DNA of 64,000 bases from NCBI RefSeq assembly GCF_003917135.1, contig NZ_RPDI01000004.1:62001-126000 (forward strand), written 5' to 3'. Under the pieces are notes generated by a model, which made no database searches, was not told the DNA's origin, and worked only from the letters and a program-made list of their open reading frames with translations. The position numbers and the translations under genes are program-made. Below are positions 26,875 to 35,004 of the stretch, in pieces (positions within the stretch are counted from its first letter, which is position 1; the number at the start of each line of letters is the position of its first letter). This DNA is from Leucobacter chromiireducens (GTDB lineage Bacteria; Actinomycetota; Actinomycetes; Actinomycetales; Microbacteriaceae).

Positions 26875-27351
26875 TCAGGGGCGCTCGCGCCGCTCGATCA
26901 GCGCCGTCGCAATCGCCGCGAGGCCCTCGCCGCGGCCCGTGAAGCCCAGCCGATCGGTGGTGGTCGCCGACAGCGACACCGGGGCGCCGACCAGCTCGCT
27001 CATGACGCGCTGCGCCTCCTCCCGGCGCGCGGCGAACCGCGGCCGGTTGCCGACGATCTGCACACTCACGTTCACCGGCGCGAAGCCGGACGCCGCGAGC
27101 CGCTCGAGCGCGAGCCGCACGAAGCCGGTGCTCGCGGCGCCCTCGGTTCCCGGCTCGTCGACGCCGACCAGGCCGCCGATGTCCCCGAGGCCGGCGGCCG
27201 ACAGCAGTGCGTCGACCACCGCGTGGCACACCGCGTCGCCGTCGCTGTGCCCGGACAGCCCCGGCTCGCCCGGCCACTCCAGACCGGCCAGCCAGAGCGG
27301 CGCTGAGCTGTCGTAGGCGTGCACATCGAAGCCGTTGCCGACCCGGATCAT
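26875..27351 (-). CDS. ispF: 2-C-methyl-D-erythritol 2,4-cyclodiphosphate synthase
   Basis: MEP-pathway enzyme that cyclises CDP-ME 2-phosphate with loss of CMP. It is 158 residues, a normal trimer-subunit length. The metal ligands lie in GFDVHAY (Asp and His) and HSDGDAVCHA, and SLSATTTDRLGFTGRGEG is the conserved C-terminal substrate-binding segment. Its ATG overlaps the ispD stop (ATGA), so the two are coupled as in most Actinobacteria. Confidence 0.97.
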   Translation of the reverse strand: MIRVGNGFDVHAYDSSAPLWLAGLEWPGEPGLSGHSDGDAVCHAVVDALLSAAGLGDIGGLVGVDEPGTEGAASTGFVRLALERLAASGFAPVNVSVQIVGNRPRFAARREEAQRVMSELVGAPVSLSATTTDRLGFTGRGEGLAAIATALIERRERP

Positions 27352-28112
27352 GCGTCCGCCCCGAGGCCGAGCGCGTTCGCGGTGAGGAAGTAGTCGAGGA
27401 TCGGGAGGTCTTCCTGGGTGGTGAGCTTGTGCGCGCGCAGCTCGCCGGGGACCGTGCGCACCTGCCCGCCGAAGCGCTGTACGACTTCGGCGTCGTCGGT
27501 GGGCAGCGCGTCGCCCGCGCCGTCCGGGCGGGCCGAGTGCGCGGCAGCGAGCAGCTCGCGGGGGAACCCCTGCGGGGTCTGCACAGCGACCAGGGGCGCG
27601 CGGTCGACGGTGTCGTGTACCACCCCGTCGCTGCCGACGCGCTTGAGCGTGTCGGCGACGGGCAGCGCTGGCACCACGGAGTCGCCGGTGCGCGCAACCT
27701 CGGCGGCGACGCGCTCGAACAGTTCGGCGCTCGCGAAGGGGCGCGCGGCGTCGTGCACGAGCACCGTCTCAACGCTGCTCGGCAGGGCCTCCAGGCCGAA
27801 GCGCACGGACTCGTGGCGCTCGCGGCCGCCGGCCACCACGGAGACGCTCCACTCGGAGTCGCGCGGCAGGATCGTGTCAACGAGTTCGAGCGTTTGCGGT
27901 GCGCGCGCCTCGGGGATCACGAGCACGAGGTGTCCCGCGTGCGGGAGCGAGGTGACGACGCTGATGCCGAACTCGATCAGGGTGCGCCCGCGCAGCTCCA
28001 CAAACGCTTTCGGGATCTCGGCGCCGAGCCGGCGGCCGGCGCCGGCACCCACCAGGATCACCCCGAGCGTGGGGAGTCGGTGTGTCGCAGAGTCAGAGTG
28101 ATGCGCGCTCAT
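27348..28112 (-). CDS. ispD: 2-C-methyl-D-erythritol 4-phosphate cytidylyltransferase
   Basis: Adds CMP to MEP in isoprenoid synthesis. The 254-residue product has the nucleotide loop LVGAGAGRRLGAEIPKAF, VLVHDAARPFA and DTLKRV. The usual glycine-rich loop AAGxGxR reads VGAGAGRR here. I use the ATG at 28112: a TACGCT hexamer ends six bases upstream and a terminator for carD lies just behind it, so ispD-ispF likely has its own leaderless promoter. Confidence 0.95.
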   Translation of the reverse strand: MSAHHSDSATHRLPTLGVILVGAGAGRRLGAEIPKAFVELRGRTLIEFGISVVTSLPHAGHLVLVIPEARAPQTLELVDTILPRDSEWSVSVVAGGRERHESVRFGLEALPSSVETVLVHDAARPFASAELFERVAAEVARTGDSVVPALPVADTLKRVGSDGVVHDTVDRAPLVAVQTPQGFPRELLAAAHSARPDGAGDALPTDDAEVVQRFGGQVRTVPGELRAHKLTTQEDLPILDYFLTANALGLGADA

Positions 28113-28118
28113 AGTCCC

Positions 28119-28124
28119 AGCGTA
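28119..28124 (-). promoter_or_regulatory. -10 element for ispD-ispF (predicted leaderless)
   Basis: TACGCT on the minus strand ends six bases before the ispD ATG, between that gene and the carD terminator. Confidence 0.45.
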
Positions 28125-28135
28125 CCCGTGGCGAA

Positions 28136-28172
28136 AACACAACGCCCCGCAGCGAGTGCGGGGCGTTGTGTT
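28136..28172 (-). terminator. Intrinsic terminator after carD
   Basis: Perfect 15-base arms (28136-28150 and 28158-28172) around a 7-base loop, 16 bases past the carD stop, with an A-run on the plus strand giving U residues on the minus-strand RNA. Confidence 0.8.
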
Positions 28173-28188
28173 CCGGCGTTGCCGATGC

Positions 28189-28674
28189 TCAGGAAGCGAG
28201 CACCTCATCGAGGACGGCGCCAGCCTTTTCCTCATCAGTCTTCTCCGCGAGTGCGAGCTCCGACACGAGGATCTGCCGCGCCTTCGCGAGCATGCGCTTC
28301 TCTCCCGCGGAGAGCGAGCGAACCTCCTGATCTCGACGCCACAGGTCGCGCACGACCTCGGACACCTTGATCACGTCACCGGATGCGAGCTTCTCAAGGT
28401 TGGCCTTGTAGCGGCGGGACCAGTTCGTCGGCTCCTCGGTGAAGGGGGCGCGAAGCACCTCAAACACGCGCTCCAGGCCTTCCTTGTCGATCACGTCGCG
28501 AACGCCGACGAGATCGCAGTTCTCGGCGGGAACCTCAATGGTGAGATCGCCCTGGTTGACCTGCAGCTTCAGGAAAAGCTTTTCCTCGCCGCCCAGCTTG
28601 CGCTTCTTCACCTCGATGATCTTGGCTGCGCCGTGGTGGGGGTAGACGACGGTCTCTCCGACCTCAAATTGCAT
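28189..28674 (-). CDS. carD: CarD-family RNA polymerase-binding regulator
   Basis: Essential actinobacterial factor that binds the RNA polymerase beta subunit and stabilises open complexes, notably at rRNA promoters. The 161-residue protein matches mycobacterial CarD along its whole length: N-terminal RNAP-interaction domain ([15 protein letters not shown]), then the DNA-binding helical domain with [20 protein letters not shown] and [22 protein letters not shown] precedes the ATG. A TATCCT -10 at 28703-28708 (minus strand) is plausible, and an iron-box-like palindrome overlaps its expected -35. Confidence 0.97.
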   Translation of the reverse strand: MQFEVGETVVYPHHGAAKIIEVKKRKLGGEEKLFLKLQVNQGDLTIEVPAENCDLVGVRDVIDKEGLERVFEVLRAPFTEEPTNWSRRYKANLEKLASGDVIKVSEVVRDLWRRDQEVRSLSAGEKRMLAKARQILVSELALAEKTDEEKAGAVLDEVLAS

Positions 28675-28729
28675 CGAGTGGCTCCTTTACAGTCCAACCA
28701 CTAGGATACCACACCTCACACCTCCGGGG

Positions 28730-28743
28730 TTAGGCTTGCCTAA
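28730..28743. promoter_or_regulatory. DtxR/IdeR-like palindrome between carD and the LpqE-like gene
   Basis: TTAGGCTTGCCTAA is a palindrome with TTAGGC/GCCTAA arms around TT and agrees with most of the conserved half of the 19-bp actinobacterial iron box. It lies over the expected -35 of carD on one strand and just upstream of a TATGAT (28769-28774) on the other, where a bound repressor could act. Confidence 0.5.
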
Positions 28744-28843
28744 GCTGCAGCCCCAGCGCGGGGGCGGGTATGATGAGAGTTGACTGTGTGCGCCGGTACA
28801 GTGGAGCACACGCACAGATTCGCCCACGGCTCGGAGGACCACC

Positions 28844-29380
28844 TTGAAGATTCGGATTGCCTCGTCTATTGCGATCGCGGCGGCCCTCGCCCTGGGCGCG
28901 ACCGGATGCAGCCTGATCGCCCCGCAGGGAACGCTCAAGCCCTACGCTCCGAGCGACGGCGTCGACGTCAACGTCGAGGGTGTCGATGTGCGCAACATCA
29001 TGCTGATCGCTGACGAGAGCGGCGAGAACTTCAACGTGGTCTTCGGTGCCGTGAACCTCACGGGCGCTGAGCAGGAGCTCGCGGTGACGTTCATGAACGA
29101 GGGCACGCAGCAGGCGCGCGCCGAGTTCACCGTGCCGACCGGCAACACGCTCTTCGGCAACCCGGCGGGCGAGGAAGCCCCGGTGCTCGTGACGCTCCCC
29201 GGGGTGACCCCCGGCCAGACGGTCGACGCGTACTTCCAGCAGGCTGGCTCCGCCGAGGTTGAGCACCAGGTGCCCGTGCTCGACGGCACGCTCGCTGAGT
29301 ACCGCGACTACGTGCTCCCCGCAGACTTCGCGCAGGAGGCCGTGGCCACCGAGGACGACGCGGAGGCCGCAGGCAACTAG
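28844..29380 (+). CDS. LpqE-like lipoprotein
   Basis: A 178-residue secreted lipoprotein: basic start, a hydrophobic stretch and lipobox L-G-A-T-G-C with Cys at residue 22. The mature part is predicted to be a beta-sandwich-like domain with no catalytic motif. Position divergent to carD with ispD and ispF beyond matches Mycobacterium lpqE (Rv3584), so I call it LpqE-like from synteny. The start is TTG at 28844 after GGAGGA. The last 25 residues are rich in Ala, Glu and Asp. Confidence 0.8.
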   Translation: MKIRIASSIAIAAALALGATGCSLIAPQGTLKPYAPSDGVDVNVEGVDVRNIMLIADESGENFNVVFGAVNLTGAEQELAVTFMNEGTQQARAEFTVPTGNTLFGNPAGEEAPVLVTLPGVTPGQTVDAYFQQAGSAEVEHQVPVLDGTLAEYRDYVLPADFAQEAVATEDDAEAAGN

Positions 29381-29396
29381 CCGCAGCGCCCGCGCC

Positions 29397-29430
29397 GAAC
29401 GCCCCCGAGGAGTGATCCTCGGGGGCGTTC
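29397..29430. terminator. Intrinsic terminator after the LpqE-like gene
   Basis: Perfect 15-base arms (29397-29411 and 29416-29430) with a GTGA loop, 16 bases past the stop and 24 bases from the convergent polymerase gene. Confidence 0.85.
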
Positions 29431-29453
29431 GTGCGTTCCCCCGCGCACTGCCG

Positions 29454-31208
29454 CTACTTCGCGGAAGCGCGGGTGACGATGGCGAGGTCGAGTGGGAAGT
29501 CGATGGGGGCGCCGGGGAAGAGGAGGCGCGCCGCATCGTCGGCGGCCGCACGCACCGCACCGGCCGCGCGCTCGGCCTGCTCGTGCGGGGCATGCACGAT
29601 GACCTCGTCGTGGAGGAAGAACACCAGGTGCGCGCGGCGTGCGAAGAGCGGCCCCGATGCCGGCGCCTGCGGGGCGTCCGTGATCTCGGGCAGCTCGGCC
29701 AGGCGACCGCGGAGGCTCGCGAGCCAGGTGAGCGCCCACTCGGCCGCGGTGCCCTGCACCACGAAGTTGCGGGTGAAGCGGCCGAACTCGTGGGCCGAGC
29801 GCCGCGCGTGCGCCTCGTCCGCGCCGGTGGCGCCAGGCAGGCTCGCGCGCGCCTGCGTGTCGAACCACTCGGGTTCCGGCCGCGGGGAGGTGCGCCCGAG
29901 GCGCGTGCTCACGCTGCCGCCGCGCTCCCCGGTGGCCGCGGCCTGGTCGACGAGGGCCATCGCGGTGGGGTAGCTGCGGCGAAGGCGCGGCGCGAGCCTG
30001 CCGGACTCGCCGGTGGTCGCCCCGTACATGGCGCCGAGCATGGCGAACTTCGCCTCCTCGCGCGTAGCAACGGCGCCGGACTGCACCACGCCGGTGTAGA
30101 GGTCGGTGCCGCGCGCGGCAGCGGCAAGCGCGTGATCCCCGGCGTGCGCCGCGAGGACGCGCGGCTCCAGCTGCGACACGTCGGCGGTGATGAGTCGCCA
30201 GCCGGGATCGGCGCGGAGCGCGGGGCGGAGCTGCCTGGGGATCTGGAGGGCACCGCCGCCGCTCGACGCCCAGCGCCCGGTCGGCACGCCGCCTGGCACG
30301 TACACCGGCCGGTACCTCCCGTCGCGCACCCACTCGTCGAGCCACGCCCAGCCGTTTGCCGAGAGGAGGCGCGCGAGCTTCTTGTAGTGCAACAGCGGCG
30401 CGATCGCCGGGTGCTCGTGCTCCATCAGCTCCCACTGCGAGGTGGATGCGACGTCGATGCCGGCTCGGCGGAGCGCGCGGACGAGCTTCGGCGGGGAATC
30501 GAGGCTGGCGCTCGGGTCGCCGAGCGCCAGGCGCACCGCTTCGGCGAGTTCGAGCATGCGCGCCGGTTTCACGTGGAGCGGTGGCCGCGGGCCCAGCTGC
30601 GCTTCGAGGATGCGCTCGTGCTCCAAGGTGTCCCAGGGGAGGCCGGCGTCGCTCATCTCGGCCGCGATGAGGGCGCCGGCCGACTCGGCGGCGAGCAGCA
30701 TGCGCAGGCCACCGTCCGCCGCGCTGGCATCACGCTGCCGAAGCCACTCGGCCCGCGCGGCCTCCCAGTCGTGCGGCACCGCGGTCGCGGAGGGCGGCGG
30801 TGTCGCGGCGAGATCGAACAGGGTGGGCACCGCCGGATCGGTGGCAGGCGCCTCCGGCGGCACGAACGGCACGTCCCACGCGGTCGCCGCGCGCAGCGGT
30901 GCGGGATCAGGGACGCGCTCCGATCTCGCCAGGATCGCGTGGCAGAGCCGGAGGTCGTGGCAGCGCGCAACGCGCACGCCCGCCGCGAGGAGCCGCGGGT
31001 ACCAGTGCGCCGTGTCACTCCACACCCAGCGAACCGTGCCTGCGGCCTCGCGCTCGGCGACGAAACCGGGGAGCTCTGCCTGGCTGAGCTCTACCTGCTC
31101 ACCCGCGCCATCGAGCGGGAGCGCGGTGATCTCCGCTGCTGCGGACTCGCCGAGCACCCACGCCGTCGCCGCGCGCTGGGGCACGGGAGGAACTGGCTGC
31201 GTGGTCAC
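29454..31208 (-). CDS. DNA polymerase I-family protein (3'-5' exonuclease-like / polymerase)
   Basis: A 584-residue family A polymerase, shorter than PolA (about 900 residues) and without the 5'-3' nuclease domain. The C-terminal polymerase has motif A (DVSQLEPRVLAAHAGD), motif B region (KFAMLGAMYGATTGESG) and motif C (FLHDEVIVH); the catalytic Asp residues of A and C are present. The N-terminal 170 residues are where the exonuclease-like domain sits, but I do not see an intact DEDD set, so proofreading is doubtful. Such proteins are widespread in Actinobacteria beside the true PolA; their task is unclear, probably gap filling or repair. A TAGCCT hexamer lies six bases before the GTG start. 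Confidence 0.85.
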   Translation of the reverse strand: MTTQPVPPVPQRAATAWVLGESAAAEITALPLDGAGEQVELSQAELPGFVAEREAAGTVRWVWSDTAHWYPRLLAAGVRVARCHDLRLCHAILARSERVPDPAPLRAATAWDVPFVPPEAPATDPAVPTLFDLAATPPPSATAVPHDWEAARAEWLRQRDASAADGGLRMLLAAESAGALIAAEMSDAGLPWDTLEHERILEAQLGPRPPLHVKPARMLELAEAVRLALGDPSASLDSPPKLVRALRRAGIDVASTSQWELMEHEHPAIAPLLHYKKLARLLSANGWAWLDEWVRDGRYRPVYVPGGVPTGRWASSGGGALQIPRQLRPALRADPGWRLITADVSQLEPRVLAAHAGDHALAAAARGTDLYTGVVQSGAVATREEAKFAMLGAMYGATTGESGRLAPRLRRSYPTAMALVDQAAATGERGGSVSTRLGRTSPRPEPEWFDTQARASLPGATGADEAHARRSAHEFGRFTRNFVVQGTAAEWALTWLASLRGRLAELPEITDAPQAPASGPLFARRAHLVFFLHDEVIVHAPHEQAERAAGAVRAAADDAARLLFPGAPIDFPLDLAIVTRASAK

Positions 31209-31214
31209 GCGATC

Positions 31215-31220
31215 AGGCTA
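31215..31220 (-). promoter_or_regulatory. -10 element for the polymerase gene (predicted leaderless)
   Basis: TAGCCT on the minus strand ends six bases before the GTG at 31208. Confidence 0.45.
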
Positions 31221-31256
31221 TCGGCAGCCACCGACACGAGCGCCCGGCGCTCCGCG

Positions 31257-31292
31257 GTCCCGGTGCCGGCGGCTCCCCGCCGGCACCGGGAC
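31257..31292 (-). terminator. Strong hairpin after the MscS-CNB gene
   Basis: Perfect 16-bp stem (31257-31272 with 31277-31292) with a CTCC loop, six bases past the channel-gene stop. No U-run is visible. Confidence 0.75.
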
Positions 31293-31297
31293 GCCGA

Positions 31298-32713
31298 CTA
31301 TGCCCTCCCGGCGGAGAGCCGCAGCGTCGCGGCCGCCTCTGCCGCGAGCTTGCGCTTGAGTTCGAGCGACTCGCCAATCTCCGTCGCGAGCCGCGGCCGA
31401 TTCGCGATCAGCTCGTCGAGCGTCGCGATCGGGATCCTGAGCAGGGTGAGGATCTCGCCGGCCACCGCGACGGACTGCGAGGGCTCGCGCGTGAGCGCGG
31501 TGAGGCCGAGCAGGTCCCCCGCCGTCGCTGCGGTGAACTCGAGCCGGCCACCCTCCGCTTCGAGCGCGATCGAGGCGCGCCCCGAGATCACGATGTACAC
31601 GGCATCGGGGATGGCCCCGGTGGGGAGCACCACCTCGCCGACGCCGTAGCGCACGAGACGCGCGGTGGCGAGGAGCAGCGCGCGGCCCTCCTCGCGGAGG
31701 TGCAGCGTTGGGGCGACCGCCTCGACGGCCGCCTCGAGCCGCTCTGGCTCGGCGATCGGATCGGTCGAATCGCCGTCGAGGGCGAAGCCGCGCCGGCGTG
31801 CCGCGTACCAGAGCCAGGACAGGTACAGCGTTTGCGCGCGCTGCGCGTCCGCAGGCCCGTCGACGGGGATCGTGACCTCGAACGCGCCGTTGCCGCCGTA
31901 CTCGACGGCGACCGGCTCGTCCTGCCGCCGCTGGGGGAGCCCGTTCGCCACGTCGCGGAGCAGCGCGATCACCTCGTGCGGCGGATCGTCGGTGGTGAAC
32001 TTCACCGCGGTCGTTGCCGCGTACGGCCCGTCGGGCTCGCTGAGGTTCGTGAACGACGCGCCGGACAGCGTGGAGTTCGGCACGATCTGGATCCCGGATC
32101 CGGTATCAATGTGCACCGCGCGCCAGTTCACCTCGACGACGCGCCCGCGCACGCTGCCGGTGTCGAGCCAGTCGCCGATCTTGAACGGCTGCTCGAACAA
32201 GAGCAGCAGGCCCGAGATGACCCCGCCGACCGCGTTCTGGAGCGCGAGGCCGATCACGATGGAGGTGACGCCGAGCGCGGCGAAGAGCCCGCCAACATCC
32301 GCCTTCCACACCCAGGAGAAGAGGATCGCGAGGCCCACCACCACGAGCGCGAGCCGACCGATCTCAATGAAGATCGACGGGATGCGCTCGCGCCAGGACC
32401 CCTGCCTCGCGTTGGCGAAGAGCGCAGCGTTGAACGAGGAGAGCACCAGCAGGATCACGAGGAACCCGAAGACCGTCGCGGCGATCCTCACCCAGACGAG
32501 ATCCGCTGGGGATCGCATCGCGAAGCCGAGCAGCGCGAACACCGCGCCCGCGGGGATCACCCAGTTGCGCAGCAACCGCATCGGCCCAGCGAGCGGGTGA
32601 TTTCGGCGCGACAGCGCCGTGATGAGCTCGGTGAGGCCGACGAGCACCACCGGCACGATCACAGCGAGCGCGATGACCCACCAGGTCCAGGCCTGGCTGA
32701 AGAGCTCGGCCAT
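31298..32713 (-). CDS. MscS-type channel with C-terminal cyclic-nucleotide-binding fold
   Basis: A 471-residue inner-membrane channel of the bCNG type. Helices lie near residues 10-32, 50-66, 76-98 and 114-136; the pore helix and MscS core follow (residues 140-230, GLFAALGVTSIVIGLALQNAVGG, then FEQPFKIGD). Residues 340-435 look like a cNMP-binding domain (GEVVLPTGAIPDAVYIVISG, then AGDLLGLTAL). The phosphate-binding cassette is degenerate: the ribose-binding Glu is Leu404 and the phosphate-binding Arg position is Ser412, so classical cAMP binding is unlikely. The ATG at 32713 follows the cyclase stop by one base, so the two are cotranscribed and the cyclase protein is the presumed partner. 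Confidence 0.88.
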   Translation of the reverse strand: MAELFSQAWTWWVIALAVIVPVVLVGLTELITALSRRNHPLAGPMRLLRNWVIPAGAVFALLGFAMRSPADLVWVRIAATVFGFLVILLVLSSFNAALFANARQGSWRERIPSIFIEIGRLALVVVGLAILFSWVWKADVGGLFAALGVTSIVIGLALQNAVGGVISGLLLLFEQPFKIGDWLDTGSVRGRVVEVNWRAVHIDTGSGIQIVPNSTLSGASFTNLSEPDGPYAATTAVKFTTDDPPHEVIALLRDVANGLPQRRQDEPVAVEYGGNGAFEVTIPVDGPADAQRAQTLYLSWLWYAARRRGFALDGDSTDPIAEPERLEAAVEAVAPTLHLREEGRALLLATARLVRYGVGEVVLPTGAIPDAVYIVISGRASIALEAEGGRLEFTAATAGDLLGLTALTREPSQSVAVAGEILTLLRIPIATLDELIANRPRLATEIGESLELKRKLAAEAAATLRLSAGRA

Positions 32714-32714
32714 G

Positions 32715-34880
32715 CTAGGCGACCTTCCAGACGGTCTCGGTCTTGCCGTGCGACTCGACGGTGCCGGCCTCCGTGAACTCGAAGATCTCCTGCGTGCGCT
32801 CGTACACCGTCTGGCTGACGTAGACACCGGGATCCCCCGTGACCGAGCGCACGCGGTACGCGAGGCTCACCGCGTCGCCCCAGAGGTCGTAGGCGAGCGA
32901 GGTGCGCGCGACGAGACCGCTCGTCACCGTTCCCGTGTCGACACCGGCGCGCACCGAGATGCTCGACCGGTTCTGCGCGTTGAACCGCTCGACGACGGTG
33001 AGCAGCGAGCGGGCGAACTCGACGCTGCGGCGCACGTTGTCCACGCGTGGGACCACGAGGCCGGAGGAGACGAGGTAGCCGCCGCGGAGCGTGCGCACCT
33101 TCTCGACTCCCGCCTTCTCAGCTGCCTCGTCGAACCCTCGCATCAGCGCGTTCAGCTGGCTGACCTCCTCCTCGGGGCTGAGGCCGCGCGCGTACTCGTC
33201 GAAGCCGACGAGCTCGGCGAACACCACGGAGACCTTCTCGTGCGCCTCCGAGATCGTCTCGTCGCCCTGCTTGTAGCGCGCCGCAACGCTCTCGGGCATG
33301 AGCGTGTGGAGCAGCTTCTCGTTCTCGACGCGCTGCTCCTCGAGGAGGTCCTGCTTGAGGCGCAGGCTCGACGCCATGTCGTTGAACGCGCTGCCCAGCC
33401 CGCCGAACTCGTCGCGTGAGTGCTCGGGGACGCGCACGTCGAGGTCGCCCTCGGCGATGCGGTGCGTCGCGTCGACGAGGCGACGGATCGGCCGGGTGAA
33501 CACCTGCGCGAGGACCAGCGACAGCAGCGAGACGGCGACCATGATGCCCAGGAGCGAGAGCAGCACGTTGCGCGTGAACGTCGACACCGGCGCGAACGCT
33601 TCGTCGGTGTCGATGCGCGCGACGATCATCCAGTCCACGTCCTCGATCTCGAGCGGCGCGTACGCGGTGATGCTCTCGCCACCGATGTAGTCGCGGCCGA
33701 CGATCGCGCCCGATTCCCCGGCCTTCGAGGACTCGACGGCCTGCGTGTTCACCCGCTGCAGCATGGTGGTGCCGCCGACATCGACGATGCGCTGGGCGGT
33801 CTCCGGCGAGTTGCCGCCGTTGATCGCGCGCTGCGCGTAGGTGTCCGGATCCTCGATCAGCCGGCGCGAGTTGCTGCGCATCAGCCCGTCGCGGCCGACG
33901 AGATACACCTCGCCGGTCTTCCCGAGCCCCTGCTCGGCCCAGAGCTCATCGCCGGTCATCACATCGTTGATGCGGTCGATCGACACCTGGAATGCGATCG
34001 CGCCGGTGATCCCGCTGTCGTTGCCGACGGGGGACACGACCCACAGCGCCGGAACGTTGAGCGATGGGATCCAGCGTTCGAAGTCGGTCATCATGACCGT
34101 GTTGACGCTGTTCGTCGCGATGGCGGCCTGATACTCATCGGTGAGCGCCGACTCACGGTACGGGCCGGTGTTGATGTTGGTGCCGAGCTCCGTCCCCTTG
34201 AACGCGGAGAACACCACGTCACCGTCGAGGTTGAGCAGCAGCGCGTCCTCATACCCCGCCTGATCGATGAGGCGCGTGAAGTAGTCGCCGTAGCGCTCCG
34301 CCGTCGCGGAGTACCGGGTGCCGTCGCCGGTGTCGTTGGTGCGCAGCAGCGTGTCGTAGTCGGCGTCGAAGTCGGTGTTCTTCACCGTGTACTGCAGCTG
34401 CAGATACTTGCCAGCGGTCGATTCGGGGATGAACGCGCTGTCGCCGTACGACTGGTCGGCGCGCGCCTCCAGCTGCGGAATGAACGCGTCGGCGTAGTAC
34501 GCGGCGAGCCGCTCGTCGGCGGCCTCGTCGATCGTGACGGAGCTCGCGAGGTCGTCGAAGGCGGCGTTCATCTCGCGCGACAGCGTCTGCGCGCTGAGGT
34601 TGCGCGACTGCAGTGACGCGTCGAGCCGGAACGCCCGCACGGCATTCTCGATCTCGGTGGCGCGCATCGAACGGATCGTGGTGAGCTGGTCGACCGCCGC
34701 GCTGTGCAGCGATTGCCTGCCGTTCACGAAGCCGATCGCCCCAACGACGATGGAGGAGATCAGGCTCACGCCCAGCAGCATGACGAGCAGTTTCGATTGA
34801 ATGCTCAGCCCGCCCAGTCTGCGGCGCGGTCTCCTTCCGGTGGTCTCGGTGTTCGTACTGACGGCACCCGCGTCGCTCAT
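32715..34880 (-). CDS. Cache-HAMP-class III nucleotidyl cyclase-like protein (degenerate active site)
   Basis: A 721-residue membrane sensor: first helix at residues 28-52, a large extracellular dCache-like region (55-430, with TGEVYLVGRDG and APLEIEDVDWMIVARID), second helix 436-460, HAMP (461-515) and a class III cyclase fold (545-721). The active site is altered: the first metal Asp is Glu556, the base-selecting Lys is Arg596, the second metal Asp is Gly600, and the transition-state Asn is Ser672, although Arg676 and Asp665 remain. It is therefore probably a pseudocyclase that signals by conformation or binding. It is upstream of, and one base from, the MscS-CNB channel gene. GGGGGA lies just before the ATG. 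Confidence 0.87.
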   Translation of the reverse strand: MSDAGAVSTNTETTGRRPRRRLGGLSIQSKLLVMLLGVSLISSIVVGAIGFVNGRQSLHSAAVDQLTTIRSMRATEIENAVRAFRLDASLQSRNLSAQTLSREMNAAFDDLASSVTIDEAADERLAAYYADAFIPQLEARADQSYGDSAFIPESTAGKYLQLQYTVKNTDFDADYDTLLRTNDTGDGTRYSATAERYGDYFTRLIDQAGYEDALLLNLDGDVVFSAFKGTELGTNINTGPYRESALTDEYQAAIATNSVNTVMMTDFERWIPSLNVPALWVVSPVGNDSGITGAIAFQVSIDRINDVMTGDELWAEQGLGKTGEVYLVGRDGLMRSNSRRLIEDPDTYAQRAINGGNSPETAQRIVDVGGTTMLQRVNTQAVESSKAGESGAIVGRDYIGGESITAYAPLEIEDVDWMIVARIDTDEAFAPVSTFTRNVLLSLLGIMVAVSLLSLVLAQVFTRPIRRLVDATHRIAEGDLDVRVPEHSRDEFGGLGSAFNDMASSLRLKQDLLEEQRVENEKLLHTLMPESVAARYKQGDETISEAHEKVSVVFAELVGFDEYARGLSPEEEVSQLNALMRGFDEAAEKAGVEKVRTLRGGYLVSSGLVVPRVDNVRRSVEFARSLLTVVERFNAQNRSSISVRAGVDTGTVTSGLVARTSLAYDLWGDAVSLAYRVRSVTGDPGVYVSQTVYERTQEIFEFTEAGTVESHGKTETVWKVA

Positions 34881-35004
34881 GCATCCCCCAAGAAAACGGT
34901 GAGCCTCGACTGCTCACCCGCACCACAGCTTATGGGCGCTGGGCGGAGCTCCGCATCGGTCATTTGACCCATGACCCCGGCGAGCACGCAGGGCGGGATC
35001 CCGG

